A stretch of DNA of 64,000 nt from Elmis aenea (Eukaryota > Arthropoda > Insecta > Coleoptera > Elmidae), in contig CANTFG010000141.1 in the NCBI GenBank assembly GCA_947652605.1, positions 1 through 64,000 on the forward strand, read 5' to 3'. The translations under genes were made by a program, and so were the position numbers. Within the stretch, counting starts at the first letter, position 1; every line of letters begins with the position of its first letter. Of the stretch, positions 42,960-56,639 are shown one piece after another. The notes under the pieces were generated by a model that was not told where the DNA came from, made no database searches, and worked only from the letters and a program-made list of their open reading frames with translations.

Positions 42960-45810
42960 CCGTGCTTTAGTTAATACATATGTTCCTTGAGCGACTATTT
43001 CGAAACAATTTCAATTATTGATTTGTATATCACAGGAACAGTTTATCCATCGCCTCTTTACATGAATACAATTGTTTTGCATATGTCTTTCAATGAGCTG
43101 GTTTTAATTTTTAATAATTTCCTAAAAATACCGTGCTTTAGTTAATACATATGTTCCTTGAGCGACTATTTCTGAACAATTTTAATTATTGATTTGTATG
43201 TCACAGAAACAGTTTATCCATCGCCTCTTTACAGGAATACAATTGTTTTGCATATGTCTTTCAATGAGCTGGTTTTAATTTTTAATAATTTCCTAAAAAT
43301 ACCGTGCTTTAGTTAATACATATGTTCCTTGAGCGACTATTTCTAAACAATTTTAATTATTGATTTGTATATCACAGGAACAGTTTATCCATCGCTTCTT
43401 TACATGAATACAATTGTTTTGCATATGTCTTTTAATGAGCTGGTTTTAATTTTTAATAATTTCCTAAAAATACCGTGCTTTAGTTAATACATATGTTCCT
43501 TGAGCGACTATTTCTAAAAAATTTTAATTATTGATTTGTATATCACAGAAACAGTTTATCCATCGCCTCTTTACAGGAATACAATTGTTTTGCATATGTC
43601 TTTCAATGAGCTGGTTTTAATTTTTAATAATTTCCTAAAAATACCGTGCTTTAGTTAATACATATGTTCCTTGAGCGACTATTTCTGAACAATTTTAATT
43701 ATTGATTTGTATGTCACAGAAACAGTTTATCCATCGCCTCTTTACAGGAATACAATTGTTTTGCATATGTCTTTCAATGAGCTGGTTTTAATTTTTAATA
43801 ATTTCCTAAAAATACCGTGCTTTAGTTAATACATATGTTCCTTGAGCGACTATTTCTGAACAATTTTAATTATTAATTTGTATATCACAGAAACAGTTTA
43901 TCCATCGCCTCTTTACAGGAATACAATTGTTTTGCATATGTCTTTTAATGAGCTGGTTTTAATTTTTAAAAATTTCCTAAAAATACCGTGCTTTAGTTAA
44001 TACATATGTTCCTTGAGCGACTATTTCTGAACAATTTTAATTATTGATTTGTATATCACAGAAACAGTTTATCCATCGCCTCTTTACAGGAATACAATTG
44101 TTTTGCATATGTCTTTCAATGAGCTGGTTTTAATTTTTAATAATTTCCTAAAAATACCGTGCTTTAGTTAATACATATGTTCCTTGAGCGACTATTTCTG
44201 AACAATTTTAATTATTGATTTGTATATCACAGAAACAGTTTATCCATCGCCTCTTTACATGAATACAATTGTTTTGCATATGTCTTTCAATGAGCTGGTA
44301 TTAATTTTTAATAATTTCCTAAAAATACCGTGCTTTAGTTAATACATATGTTCCTTGTGCGACTATTTCGAAACAATTTCAATTATTGATTTGTATATGA
44401 CAGGAACAGTTTATCCATCGCCTCTTTACATGAATACAATTGTTTTGCATATGTCTTTCAATGAGCTGGTTTTAATTTTTAATAATTTCCTAAAAATACC
44501 GTGCTTTAGTTAATACATATGTTCCTTGAGCGACTATTTCGAAACAATTTCAATTATTGATTTGTATATCACAGGAACAGTTTATCCATCGCCTCTTTAC
44601 ATGAATACAATTGTTTTGCATATGTCTTTCAATGAGCTGGTTTTAATTTTTAATAATTTCCTAAAAATACCGTGCTTTAGTTAATACATATGTTCCTTGA
44701 GCGACTATTTCTGAACAATTTTAATTATTGATTTGTATGTCACAGAAACAGTTTATCCATCGCCTCTTTACAGGAATACAATTGTTTTGCATATGTCTTT
44801 CAATGAGCTGGTTTTAATTTTTAATAATTTCCTAAAAATACCGTGCTTTAGTTAATACATATGTTCCTTGAGCGACTATTTCTAAACAATTTTAATTATT
44901 GATTTGTATATCACAGGAACAGTTTATCCATCGCTTCTTTACATGAATACAATTGTTTTGCATATGTCTTTTAATGAGCTGGTTTTAATTTTTAATAATT
45001 TCCTAAAAATACCGTGCTTTAGTTAATACATATGTTCCTTGAGCGACTATTTCTAAAAAATTTTAATTATTGATTTGTATATCACAGAAACAGTTTATCC
45101 ATCGCCTCTTTACAGGAATACAATTGTTTTGCATATGTCTTTCAATGAGCTGGTTTTAATTTTTAATAATTTCCTAAAAATACCGTGCTTTAGTTAATAC
45201 ATATGTTCCTTGAGCGACTATTTCTGAACAATTTTAATTATTGATTTGTATGTCACAGAAACAGTTTATCCATCGCCTCTTTACAGGAATACAATTGTTT
45301 TGCATATGTCTTTCAATGAGCTGGTTTTAATTTTTAATAATTTCCTAAAAATACCGTGCTTTAGTTAATACATATGTTCCTTGAGCGACTATTTCTGAAC
45401 AATTTTAATTATTGATTTGTATATCACAGAAACAGTTTATCCATCGCCTCTTTACAGGAATACAATTGTTTTGCATATGTCTTTCAATGAGCTGGTTTTA
45501 ATTTTTAAAAATTTCCTAAAAATACCGTGCTTTAGTTAATACATATGTTCCTTGAGCGACTATTTCTGAACAATTTTAATTATTGATTTGTATATCACAG
45601 AAACAGTTTATCCATCGCCTCTTTACAGGAATACAATTGTTTTGCATATGTCTTTCAATGAGCTGGTTTTAATTTTTAATAATTTCCTAAAAATACCGTG
45701 CTTTAGTTAATACATATGTTCCTTGAGCGACTATTTCTGAACAATTTTAATTATTGATTTGTATATCACAGAAACAGTTTATCCATCGCCTCTTTACATG
45801 AATACAATTG
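42960..45810 (+). repeat. Nine-monomer higher-order repeat, about 1.85 copies
   Basis: The lag is exactly 1539 bp (9 x 171): TATGTCACAGAAAC at 43199 and 44738, and the AAAAATTTCC variant at about 43961 and 45500. Copies run about 42960-44498 and 44499-45810, where a TTTTAAAGAGCTGG monomer breaks the match to GGTATTAA. Most monomers here belong to the CTGAAC plus CACAGAAAC subclass, which is denser here than elsewhere. Confidence 0.85.
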
Positions 45811-47199
45811 TTTTGCATATGTCTTTTAAAGAGCTGGTTTTAATTTTTACTAATTTCCTAAAAATACCGTGCTTTAGTTAATACATATGTTCCTTGTGCG
45901 ACTATTTCGAAACAATTTCAATTATTGATTTGTATATGACAGGAACAGTTTATCCATCGCCTTTTTACATGAATAAAATTGTTTTGCATATGTCTTTCAA
46001 TGAGCTGGTTTTAATTTTTAATAATTTCCTAAAAATACCGTGCTTTAGTTAATACATATGTTCCTTGTGCGACTATTTCGAAACAATTTCAATTATTGAT
46101 TTGTATATGACAGGAACAGTTTATCCATCGCTTCTTTACATGAATACAATTGTTTTGCATATGTCTTTCAATGAGCTGGTTTTATTTTTTAATAATTTCC
46201 TAAAAATACCGTGCTTTAGTTAATACATATGTTCCTTGAGCGACTATTTCTAAACAATTTTAATTATTGATTTGTATATCACAGAAACAGTTTATCCATC
46301 GCCTCTTTACATGAATACAATTGTTTTGCATATGTCTTTCAATGAGCTGGTATTAATTTTTAATAATTTCCTAAAAATACCGTGCTTTAGTTAATACATA
46401 TGTTCCTTGTGCGACTATTTCGAAACAATTTCAATTATTGATTTGTATATGACAGGAACAGTTTATCCATCGCCTCTTTACATGAATACAATTGTTTTGC
46501 ATATGTCTTTCAATGAGCTGGTTTTAATTTTTAATAATTTCCTAAAAATACCGTGCTTTAGTTAATACATATGTTCCTTGAGCGACTATTTCTAAACAAT
46601 TTTAATTATTGATTTGTATATCACAGGAACAGTTTATCCATCGCCTCTTTACAGGAATACATTGGTTTTGCATATGTCTTTCAATGAGCTGGTTTTAATT
46701 TTTAATAATTTCCTAAAAATACCGTGCATTAGTTAATACATATGTTCCTTGTGCGACTATTTCTAAACAATTTTAATTATTGATTTGTATATCACAGGAA
46801 CAGTTTATCCATCGCCTTTTTACATGAATACAATTGTTTTGCATGTCTTTCAATAAGCTGGTTTTAATTTTTAATAATTTCCTAAAAATACCGTGCTTTA
46901 GTTAATACATATGTTCCTTGAGCGACTATTTCTAAACATTTTTAATTATTGATTTGTATATCACAGGAACAGTTTATCCATCGCTTCTTTACATGAATAC
47001 AATTGTTTTGCATATGTCTTTTAATGAGCTGGTTTTAATTTTTAATAATTTCCTAAAAATACCGTGCTTTAGTTAATACATATTTTCCTTGAGCGACTAT
47101 TTCTAAAAAATTTTAATTATTGATTTGTATATCACAGGAACAGTTTATCCATCGCTTCTTTACATAAATACAATTGTTTTGCATATGTCTTTCAATGAG
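45811..47199 (+). repeat. Four-monomer cassette copy and junction monomers
   Basis: The segment opens with an AAAGAGCTGG monomer (GAG at 45831), then GAATAAAATTG, CGCTTCTTT, GGTTTTATTTTTT, CACAGAAAC and GGTATTAA. This ordered cassette is the one found in each HOR-A copy more than 30 kb away. It ends in miscellaneous monomers, including ACATTGGTTTTGC near 46657, a 2-bp deletion at about 46843 and a TATTTTCC variant near 47081. Confidence 0.8.
46838..46850 (+). other. 2-bp deletion, TTTGCATGTCTTTC
   Basis: GCATGTC replaces GCATATGTC, destroying one CATATG. Seen once. Confidence 0.9.
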
Positions 47200-50100
47200 C
47201 TAGTTTTAATTTTTACTAATTTCCTAAAAATACCGTGCTTTAGTTAATACATATGTTCCTTGAGCGACTATTTCGAAACAATTTTAATTATTGATTTGTA
47301 TATCACAGGAACAGTTTATCCATCGCCTCTTTACATGAATAAAATGGTTTTGCATATGTCTTTCAATGAGCTGGTTTTAATTTTTAATAATTTCCTAAAA
47401 ATACCGTGCTTTAGTTAATACATATGTTCCTTGAGCGACTATTTCGAAACAATTTTAATTATTGATTTGTATATCACAGGAACAGTTTATCCATCGCCTC
47501 TTTACATGAATACAATGGTTTTGCATATGTCTTTCAATGAGCTGGTTTTAATTTTTAATAATTTCCTAAAAATACCGTGCTTTAGTTAATACATATGTTC
47601 CTTGAGCGACTATTTCTGAACAATTTTAATTATTGATTTGTATGTCACAGAAACAGTTTATCCATCGCCTCTTTACAGGAATACAATTGTTTTGCATATG
47701 TCTTTCAATGAGCTGGTTTTAATTTTTAATAATTTCCTAAAAATACCGTGCTTTAGTTAATACATATGTTCCTTGAGCGACTATTTCTGAACAATTTTAA
47801 TTATTGATTTGTATATCACAGAAACAGTTTATCCATCGCCTCTTTACAGGAATACAATTGTTTTGCATATGTCTTTCAATGAGCTGGTTTTAATTTTTAA
47901 AAATTTCTTAAAAATACCGTGCTTTAGTTAATACATATGTTCCTTGAGCGACTATTTCTGAACAATTTTAATTATTGATTTGTATATCACAGAAACAGTT
48001 TATCCATCGCCTCTTTACAGGAATACAATTGTTTTGCATATGTCTTTCAATGAGCTTGTTTTAATTTTTAATAATTTCCTAAAAATACCGTGCTTTAGTT
48101 AATACATATGTTCCTTGAGCGACTATTTCTGAACAATTTTAATTATTGATTTGTATATCACAGAAACAGTTTATCCATCGCCTCTTTACATGAATACAAT
48201 TGTTTTGCATATGTCTTTCAAAGAGCTGGTTTTAATTTTTACTAATTTCCTAAAAATACCGTGCTTTAGTTAATACATATGTTCCTTGTGCGACTATTTC
48301 GAAACAATTTCAATTATTGATTTGTATATGACAGGAACAGTTTATCCATCGCCTTTTTACATGAATAAAATTGTTTTGCATATGTCTTTCAATGAGCTGG
48401 TTTTAATTTTTAATAATTTCCTAAAAATACCGTGCTTTAGTTAATACATATGTTCCTTGTGCGACTATTTCGAAACAATTTCAATTATTGATTTGTATAT
48501 GACAGGAACAGTTTATCCATCGCTTCTTTACATGAATACAATTGTTTTGCATATGTCTTTCAATGAGCTGGTTTTATTTTTTAATAATTTCCTAAAAATA
48601 CCGTGCTTTAGTTAATACATATGTTCCTTGAGCGACTATTTCTAAACAATTTTAATTATTGATTTGTATATCACAGAAACAGTTTATCCATCGCCTCTTT
48701 ACATGAATACAATTGTTTTGCATATGTCTTTCAATGAGCTGGTATTAATTTTTAATAATTTCCTAAAAATACCGTGCTTTAGTTAATACATATGTTCCTT
48801 GTGCGACTATTTCGAAACAATTTCAATTATTGATTTGTATATGACAGGAACAGTTTATCCATCGCCTCTTTACATGAATACAATTGTTTTGCATATGTCT
48901 TTCAATGAGCTGGTTTTAATTTTTAATAATTTCCTAAAAATACCGTGCTTTAGTTAATACATATGTTCCTTGAGCGACTATTTCTGAACAATTTTAATTA
49001 TTGATTTGTATATCACAGAAACAGTTTATCCATCGCCTCTTTACAGGAATACAATTGTTTTGCATATGTCTTTCAATGAGCTTGTTTTAATTTTTAATAA
49101 TTTCCTAAAAATACCGTGCTTTAGTTAATACATATGTTCCTTGAGCGACTATTTCTGAACAATTTTAATTATTGATTTGTATATCACAGAAACAGTTTAT
49201 CCATCGCCTCTTTACAGGAATACAATTGTTTTGCATATGTCTTTCAATGAGCTGGTTTTAATTTTTAAAAATTTCTTAAAAATACCGTGCTTTAGTTAAT
49301 ACATATGTTCCTTGAGCGACTATTTCTGAACAATTTTAATTATTGATTTGTATATCACAGAAACAGTTTATCCATCGCCTCTTTACAGGAATACAATTGT
49401 TTTGCATATGTCTTTCAATGAGCTTGTTTTAATTTTTAATAATTTCCTAAAAATACCGTGCTTTAGTTAATACATATGTTCCTTGAGCGACTATTTCTGA
49501 ACAATTTTAATTATTGATTTGTATATCACAGAAACAGTTTATCCATCGCCTCTTTACATGAATACAATTGTTTTGCATATGTCTTTCAAAGAGCTGGTTT
49601 TAATTTTTACTAATTTCCTAAAAATACCGTGCTTTAGTTAATACATATGTTCCTTGTGCGACTATTTCGAAACAATTTCAATTATTGATTTGTATATGAC
49701 AGGAACAGTTTATCCATCGCCTTTTTACATGAATAAAATTGTTTTGCATATGTCTTTCAATGAGCTGGTTTTAATTTTTAATAATTTCCTAAAAATACCG
49801 TGCTTTAGTTAATACATATGTTCCTTGTGCGACTATTTCGAAACAATTTCAATTATTGATTTGTATATGACAGGAACAGTTTATCCATCGCTTCTTTACA
49901 TGAATACAATTGTTTTGCATATGTCTTTCAATGAGCTGGTTTTATTTTTTAATAATTTCCTAAAAATACCGTGCTTTAGTTAATACATATGTTCCTTGAG
50001 CGACTATTTCTAAACAATTTTAATTATTGATTTGTATATCACAGAAACAGTTTATCCATCGCCTCTTTACATGAATACAATTGTTTTGCATATGTCTTTC

Positions 50101-50289
50101 AATGAGCTGGTATTAATTTTTAATAATTTCCTAAAAATACCGTGCTTTAGTTAATACATATGTTCCTTGTGCGACTATTTCGAAACAATTTCAATTATTG
50201 ATTTGTATATGACAGGAACAGTTTATCCATCGCCTCTTTACATGAATACAATTGTTTTGCATATGTCTTTCAATGAGCTGGTTTTAATT

Positions 50290-52360
50290 TTTAATAATTT
50301 CCTAAAAATACCGTGCTTTAGTTAATACATATGTTCCTTGAGCGACTATTTCTAAAAAATTTTAATTATTGATTTGTATATCACAGGAACAGTTTATCCA
50401 TCGCCTCTTTACATAAATACAATTGTTTTGCATATGTCTTTCAATGAGCTGGTTTTAATTTTTACTAATTTCCTAAAAATACCGTGCTTTAGTTAATACA
50501 TATGTTCCTTGAGCGACTATTTCGAAACAATTTCAATTATTGATTTGTATATCACAGGAACAGTTTATCCATCGCCTCTTTACATGAATACAATTGTTTT
50601 GCATATGTCTTTCAATGAGCTGGTTTTAATTTTTAATAATTTCCTAAAAATACCGTGCTTTAGTTAATACATATGTTCCTTGAGCGACTATTTCTGAACA
50701 ATTTTAATTATTGATTTGTATGTCACAGAAACAGTTTATCCATCGCCTCTTTACAGGAATACAATTGTTTTGCATATGTCTTTCAATGAGCTGGTTTTAA
50801 TTTTTAATAATTTCCTAAAAATACCGTGCTTTAGTTAATACATATGTTCCTTGAGCGACTATTTCTGAACAATTTTAATTATTGATTTGTATATCACAGG
50901 AACAGTTTATCCATCGCTTCTTTACATGAATACAATTGTTTTGCATATGTCTTTTAATGAGCTGGTTTTAATTTTTAATAATTTCCTAAAAATACCGTGC
51001 TTTAGTTAATACATATGTTCCTTAAGCGACTATTTCTAAACAATTTTAATTATTGATTTGTATATCACAGGAACAGTTTATCCATCGCTTCTTTACATGA
51101 ATACAATTGTTTTGCATATGTCTTTTAATGAGCTGGTTTTAATTTTTAATAATTTCCTAAAAATACCGTGCTTTAGTTAATACATATGTTCCTTGAGCGA
51201 CTATTTCTAAAAAATTTTAAATATTGATTTGTATATCACAGGAACAGTTTATCCATCGCCTCTTTACATAAATACAATTGTTTTGCATATGTCTTTCAAT
51301 GAGCTGGTTTTAATTTTTACTAATTTCCTAAAAATACCGTGCTTTAGTTAATACATATGTTCCTTGAGCGACTATTTCGAAACAATTTCAATTATTGATT
51401 TGTATATCACAGGAACAGTTTATCCATCGCCTCTTTACATGAATACAATTGTTTTGCATATGTCTTTCAATGAGCTGGTTTTAATTTTTAATAATTTCCT
51501 AAAAATACCGTGCTTTAGTTAATACATATGTTCCTTGAGCGACTATTTCTGAACAATTTTAATTATTGATTTGTATGTCACAGAAACAGTTTATCCATCG
51601 CCTCTTTACAGGAATACAATTGTTTTGCATATGTCTTTCAATGAGCTGGTTTTAATTTTTAATAATTTCCTAAAAATACCGTGCTTTAGTTAATACATAT
51701 GTTCCTTGAGCGACTATTTCTGAACAATTTTAATTATTGATTTGTATATCACAGGAACAGTTTATCCATCGCTTCTTTACATGAATACAATTGTTTTGCA
51801 TATGTCTTTTAATGAGCTGGTTTTAATTTTTAATAATTTCCTAAAAATACCGTGCTTTAGTTAATACATATGTTTCTTAAGCGACTATTTCTAAACAATT
51901 TTAATTATTGATTTGTATATCACAGGAACAGTTTATCCATCGCTTCTTTACATGAATACAATTGTTTTGCATATGTCTTTTAATGAGCTGGTTTTAATTT
52001 TTAATAATTTCCTAAAAATACCGTGCTTTAGTTAATACATATGTTCCTTGAGCGACTATTTCTAAAAAATTTTAATTATTGATTTGTATATCACAGGAAC
52101 AGTTTATCCATCGCCTCTTTACATAAATACAATTGTTTTGCATATGTCTTTCAATGAGCTGGTTTTAATTTTTTTACTAATTTCCTAAAAATACCGTGCT
52201 TTAGTTAATACATATGTTCCTTGAGCGACTATTTCGAAACAATTTCAATTATTGATTTGTATATCACAGGAACAGTTTATCCATCGCCTCTTTACATGAA
52301 TACAATTGTTTTGCATATGTCTTTCAATGAGCTGGTTTTAATTTTTAATAATTTCCTAAA
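50290..52360 (+). repeat. Five-monomer higher-order repeat, about 2.4 copies
   Basis: TATGTCACAGAAAC lies at 50721 and 51576, 855 bp apart (5 x 171), and the order CTAAAAAATTTT, CATAAATAC, TTTACTAATT, CGAAAC, TGTCACAGAAAC, CGCTTCTTT, CCTTAAGCG repeats with it. Copies are about 50290-51144, 51145-51999 and a partial to 52360. The same five-monomer series occurs near 27.2-28.6 and 40.4-41.8 kb, so it is a shared module inserted in different HOR contexts. Confidence 0.83.
52165..52182 (+). other. 2-bp T-run insertion
   Basis: AATTTTTTTACTAA has seven T where AATTTTTACTAA has five. It accounts for the +2 in the 4277 and 5645 bp lags. Confidence 0.9.
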
Positions 52361-55033
52361 AATACCGTGCATTAGTTAATACATATGTTCCTTGTGCGAC
52401 TATTTCTAAACAATTTTAATTATTGATTTGTATATCACAGGAACAGTTTATCCATTGCCTTTTTACATGAATACAATTGTTTTGCATATGTCTTTCAATG
52501 AGCTGGTTTTAATTTTTAATAATTTCCTAAAAATACCGTGCTTTAGTTAATACATATGTTCCTTGAGCGACTATTTCTAAACAATTTTAATTATTGATTT
52601 GTATATCACAGGAACAGTTTATCCATCGCTTCTTTACATGAATACAATTGTTTTGCATATGTCTTTTAATGAGCTGGTTTTAATTTTTAATAATTTCCTA
52701 AAAATACCGTGCTTTAGTTAATACATATGTTCCTTGAGCGACTATTTCTAAAAAAATTTAATTATTGATTTGTATATCACAGGAACAGTTTATCCATCGC
52801 CTCTTTACATCAATACAATTGTTTTGCATATGTCTTTCAATGAGCTGGTTTTAATTTTTACTAATTTCCTAAAAATACCGTGCTTTAGTTAATACATATG
52901 TTCCTTGAGCGACTATTTCGGAACAATTTTAATTATTGATTTGTATATCACAGGAACAGTTTATCCATCGCCTCTTTACATGAATAAAATGGTTTTGCAT
53001 ATGTCTTTCAATGAGCTGGTTTTAATTTTTAATAATTTCCTAAAAATACCGTGCTTTAGTTAATACATATGTTCCTTGAGCGACTATTTCGAAACAATTT
53101 TAATTATTGATTTGTATATCACAGGAACAGTTTATCCATCGCCTCTTTACATGAATACAATGGTTTTGCATATGTCTTTCAATGAGCTGGTTTTAATTTT
53201 TAATAATTTCCTAAAAATACCGTGCTTTAGTTAATACATATGTTCCTTGAGCGACTATTTCTGAACAATTTTAATTATTGATTTGTATGTCACAGAAACA
53301 GTTTATCCATCGCCTCTTTACAGGAATACAATTGTTTTGCATATGTCTTTCAATGAGCTGGTTTTAATTTTTAATAATTTCCTAAAAATACCGTGCTTTA
53401 GTTAATACATATGTTCCTTGAGCGACTATTTCTGAACAATTTTAATTATTGATTTGTATATCACAGAAACAGTTTATCCATCGCCTCTTTACAGGAATAC
53501 AATTGTTTTGCATATGTCTTTCAATGAGCTGGTTTTAATTTTTAAAAATTTCTTAAAAATACCGTGCTTTAGTTAATACATATGTTCCTTGAGCGACTAT
53601 TTCTGAACAATTTTAATTATTGATTTGTATATCACAGAAACAGTTTATCCATCGCCTCTTTACAGGAATACAATTGTTTTGCATATGTCTTTCAATGAGC
53701 TTGTTTTAATTTTTAATAATTTCCTAAAAATACCGTGCTTTAGTTAATACATATGTTCCTTGAGCGACTATTTCTGAACAATTTTAATTATTGATTTGTA
53801 TATCACAGAAACAGTTTATCCATCGCCTCTTTACATGAATACAATTGTTTTGCATATGTCTTTCAAAGAGCTGGTTTTAATTTTTACTAATTTCCTAAAA
53901 ATACCGTGCTTTAGTTAATACATATGTTCCTTGTGCGACTATTTCGAAACAATTTCAATTATTGATTTGTATATGACAGGAACAGTTTATCCATCGCCTT
54001 TTTACATGAATAAAATTGTTTTGCATATGTCTTTCAATGAGCTGGTTTTAATTTTTAATAATTTCCTAAAAATACCGTGCTTTAGTTAATACATATGTTC
54101 CTTGTGCGACTATTTCGAAACAATTTTAATTATTGATTTGTATATGACAGGAACAGTTTATCCATCGCTTCTTTACATGAATACAATTGTTTTGCATATG
54201 TCTTTCAATGAGCTGGTTTTATTTTTTAATAATTTCCTAAAAATACCGTGCTTTAGTTAATACATATGTTCCTTGAGCGACTATTTCTAAACAATTTTAA
54301 TTATTGATTTGTATATCACAGAAACAGTTTATCCATCGCCTCTTTACATGAATACAATTGTTTTGCATATGTCTTTCAATGAGCTGGTATTAATTTTTAA
54401 TAATTTCCTAAAAATACCGTGCTTTAGTTAATACATATGTTCCTTGTGCGACTATTTCGAAACAATTTCAATTATTGATTTGTATATGACAGGAACAGTT
54501 TATCCATCGCCTCTTTACATGAATACAATTGTTTTGCATATGTCTTTCAATGAGCTGGTTTTAATTTTTAATAATTTCCTAAAAATACCGTGCTTTAGTT
54601 AATACATATGTTCCTTGAGCGACTATTTCTAAAAATTTTTAATTATTGATTTGTATATCACAGGAACAGTTTATCCATCGCCTCTTTACATAAATACAAT
54701 TGTTTTACATATGTCTTTCAATGAGCTGGTTTTAATTTTTACTAATTTCCTAAAAATACCGTGCTTTAGTTAATACATATGTTCCTTGAGCGACTATTTC
54801 GAAACAATTTCAATTATTGATTTGTATATCACAGGAACAGTTTATCCATCGCCTCTTTACATGAATACAATTGTTTTGCATATGTCTTTCAATGAGCTGG
54901 TTTTAATTTTTAATAATTTCCTAAAAATACCGTGCTTTAGTTAATACATATGTTCCTTGAGCGACTATTTCTGAACAATTTTAATTATTGATTTGTATGT
55001 CACAGAAACAGTTTATCCATCGCCTCTTTACAG

Positions 55034-55055
55034 GAATACAATTGGAATACAATTG
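55034..55055 (+). other. 11-bp tandem duplication within a monomer
   Basis: GAATACAATTG is present at 55034-55044 and immediately again at 55045-55055. Seen once in the window, at the end of the 25-monomer match. Confidence 0.93.
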
Positions 55056-55070
55056 TTTTGCATATGTCTT

Positions 55071-56639
55071 TCAATGAGCTGGTTTTAATTTTTAATAATT
55101 TCCTAAAAATACCGTGCATTAGTTAATACATATGTTCCTTGTGCGACTATTTCGAAACAATTTCAATTATTGATTTGTATATCACAGGAACAGTTTATCC
55201 ATCGCCTCTTTACATGAATACAATTGTTTTGCATATGTCTTTCAATGAGCTGGTATTAATTTTTAATAATTTCCTAAAAATACCGTGCTTTAGTTAATAC
55301 ATATGTTCCTTGTGCGACTATTTCTAAACAATTTTAATTATTGATTTGTATATCACAGGAACAGTTTATCCATCGCCTCTTTACATGAATAAAATAGTTT
55401 TGCATATGTCTTTCAATGAGCTGGTTTTAATTTTTAATAATTTCCTAAAAATACCGTGCTTTAGTTAATACATATGTTCCTTGTGCGACTATTTCGAAAC
55501 AATTTCAATTATTGATTTGTATATCACAGGAACAGTTTATCCATCGCCTCTTTACATGAATACAATTGTTTTGCATATGTCTTTCAATGAGCTGGTATTA
55601 ATTTTTAATAATTTCCTAAAAATACCGTGCTTTAGTTAATACATATGTTCCTTGTGCGACTATTTCTAAACAATTTTAATTATTGATTTGTATATCACAG
55701 GAACAGTTTATCCATCGCCTCTTTACAGGAATACAATTGTTTTGCATATGTCTTTCAATGAGCTGGTTTTAATTTTCAATAATTTCCTAAAAATACCGTG
55801 CTTTAGTTAATACATATGTTTCTTGAGCGACTATTTCTGAACATTTTTAATTATTGATTTGTATATCACAGAAACAGTTTATCCATCGCCTCTTTACATA
55901 AATACAATTGTTATGCGAATGTCTTTCAAAGAGCTGGTTTTAATTTTTACTAATTTCCTAAAAATACCGTGCTTTAGTTAATACATATGTTCCTTGTGCG
56001 ACTATTTCGAAACAATTTCTATTATTGATTTGTATATCACAAGAACAGTTTATCCATCGCCTCTTTACATGAATACAATTGTTTTGCATATGTCTTTCAG
56101 TGAGCTGGTTTTAATTTTTAATAATTTCCTAAAAATACCGTGCTTTAGTTAATACATATGTTCCTTGAGCGACAATTTCGAAACAATTTTAATTATTGAT
56201 TTGTATATCACAGGAACAGTTTATCCATCGCCTCTTTACATGAATACAATTGTTTAGCATATGTCTTTTAATGAGCTGGTATTAATTTTTAATAATTTCC
56301 TAAAAATACCGTGCTTTAGTTAATACATATTTTCCTTGTGCGACTATTTCTAAACAATTTTAATTATTGATTTGTATATCACAGGAACAGTTTATCCATC
56401 GCCTCTTTACATGAATAAAATAGTTTTGCATATGTCTTTCAATGAGCTGGTTTTAATTTTTAATAATTTCCTAAAAATACCGTGCTTTAGTTAATACATA
56501 TGTTCCTTGAGCGACAATTTCGAAACAATTTTAATTATTGATTTGTATATCACAGGAACAGTTTATCCATCGCCTCTTTACATGAATACAATTGTTTTGC
56601 ATATGTCTTTCAATGAGCTGGTATTAATTTTTAATAATT
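55071..56639 (+). repeat. Mixed monomers leading into HOR-F
   Basis: Contains GAATAAAATAGTTTTG monomers at about 55391 and 56417, six monomers apart, and an ATGCGAATG series at 55910 matching HOR-B. A CACAAGAACAG variant (about 56038) and a TATTTTCCTTG variant (about 56327) are private. It appears to be a partial copy of the HOR-F unit that follows, eight monomers (1368 bp) upstream of the equivalent marker at 57278. Confidence 0.75.

Larger units (their letters stand above)
47200..55070 (+). repeat. Composite HOR with 8-, 25- and 33-monomer lags
   Basis: The GAGCTTGTTTT variant occurs at 48052, 49078, 49420 and 53697, and AAAAATTTCTTAAAA at about 47892, 49260 and 53537. Lags are 1368 bp (8 x 171), 4277 (25 x 171 plus 2) and 5645 (33 x 171 plus 2); the extra 2 bases are the insertion near 52171. 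ATGGTTTTGC pairs near 47.35 and 47.51 kb recur near 52.99 and 53.16 kb. So 47.75-48.98 kb matches 49.12-50.3 kb, 47.2-48.98 kb matches 52.85-54.6 kb, and 49.1-50.8 kb matches 53.4-55.07 kb. The result is a mosaic of overlapping duplications of different lengths. Confidence 0.82.
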
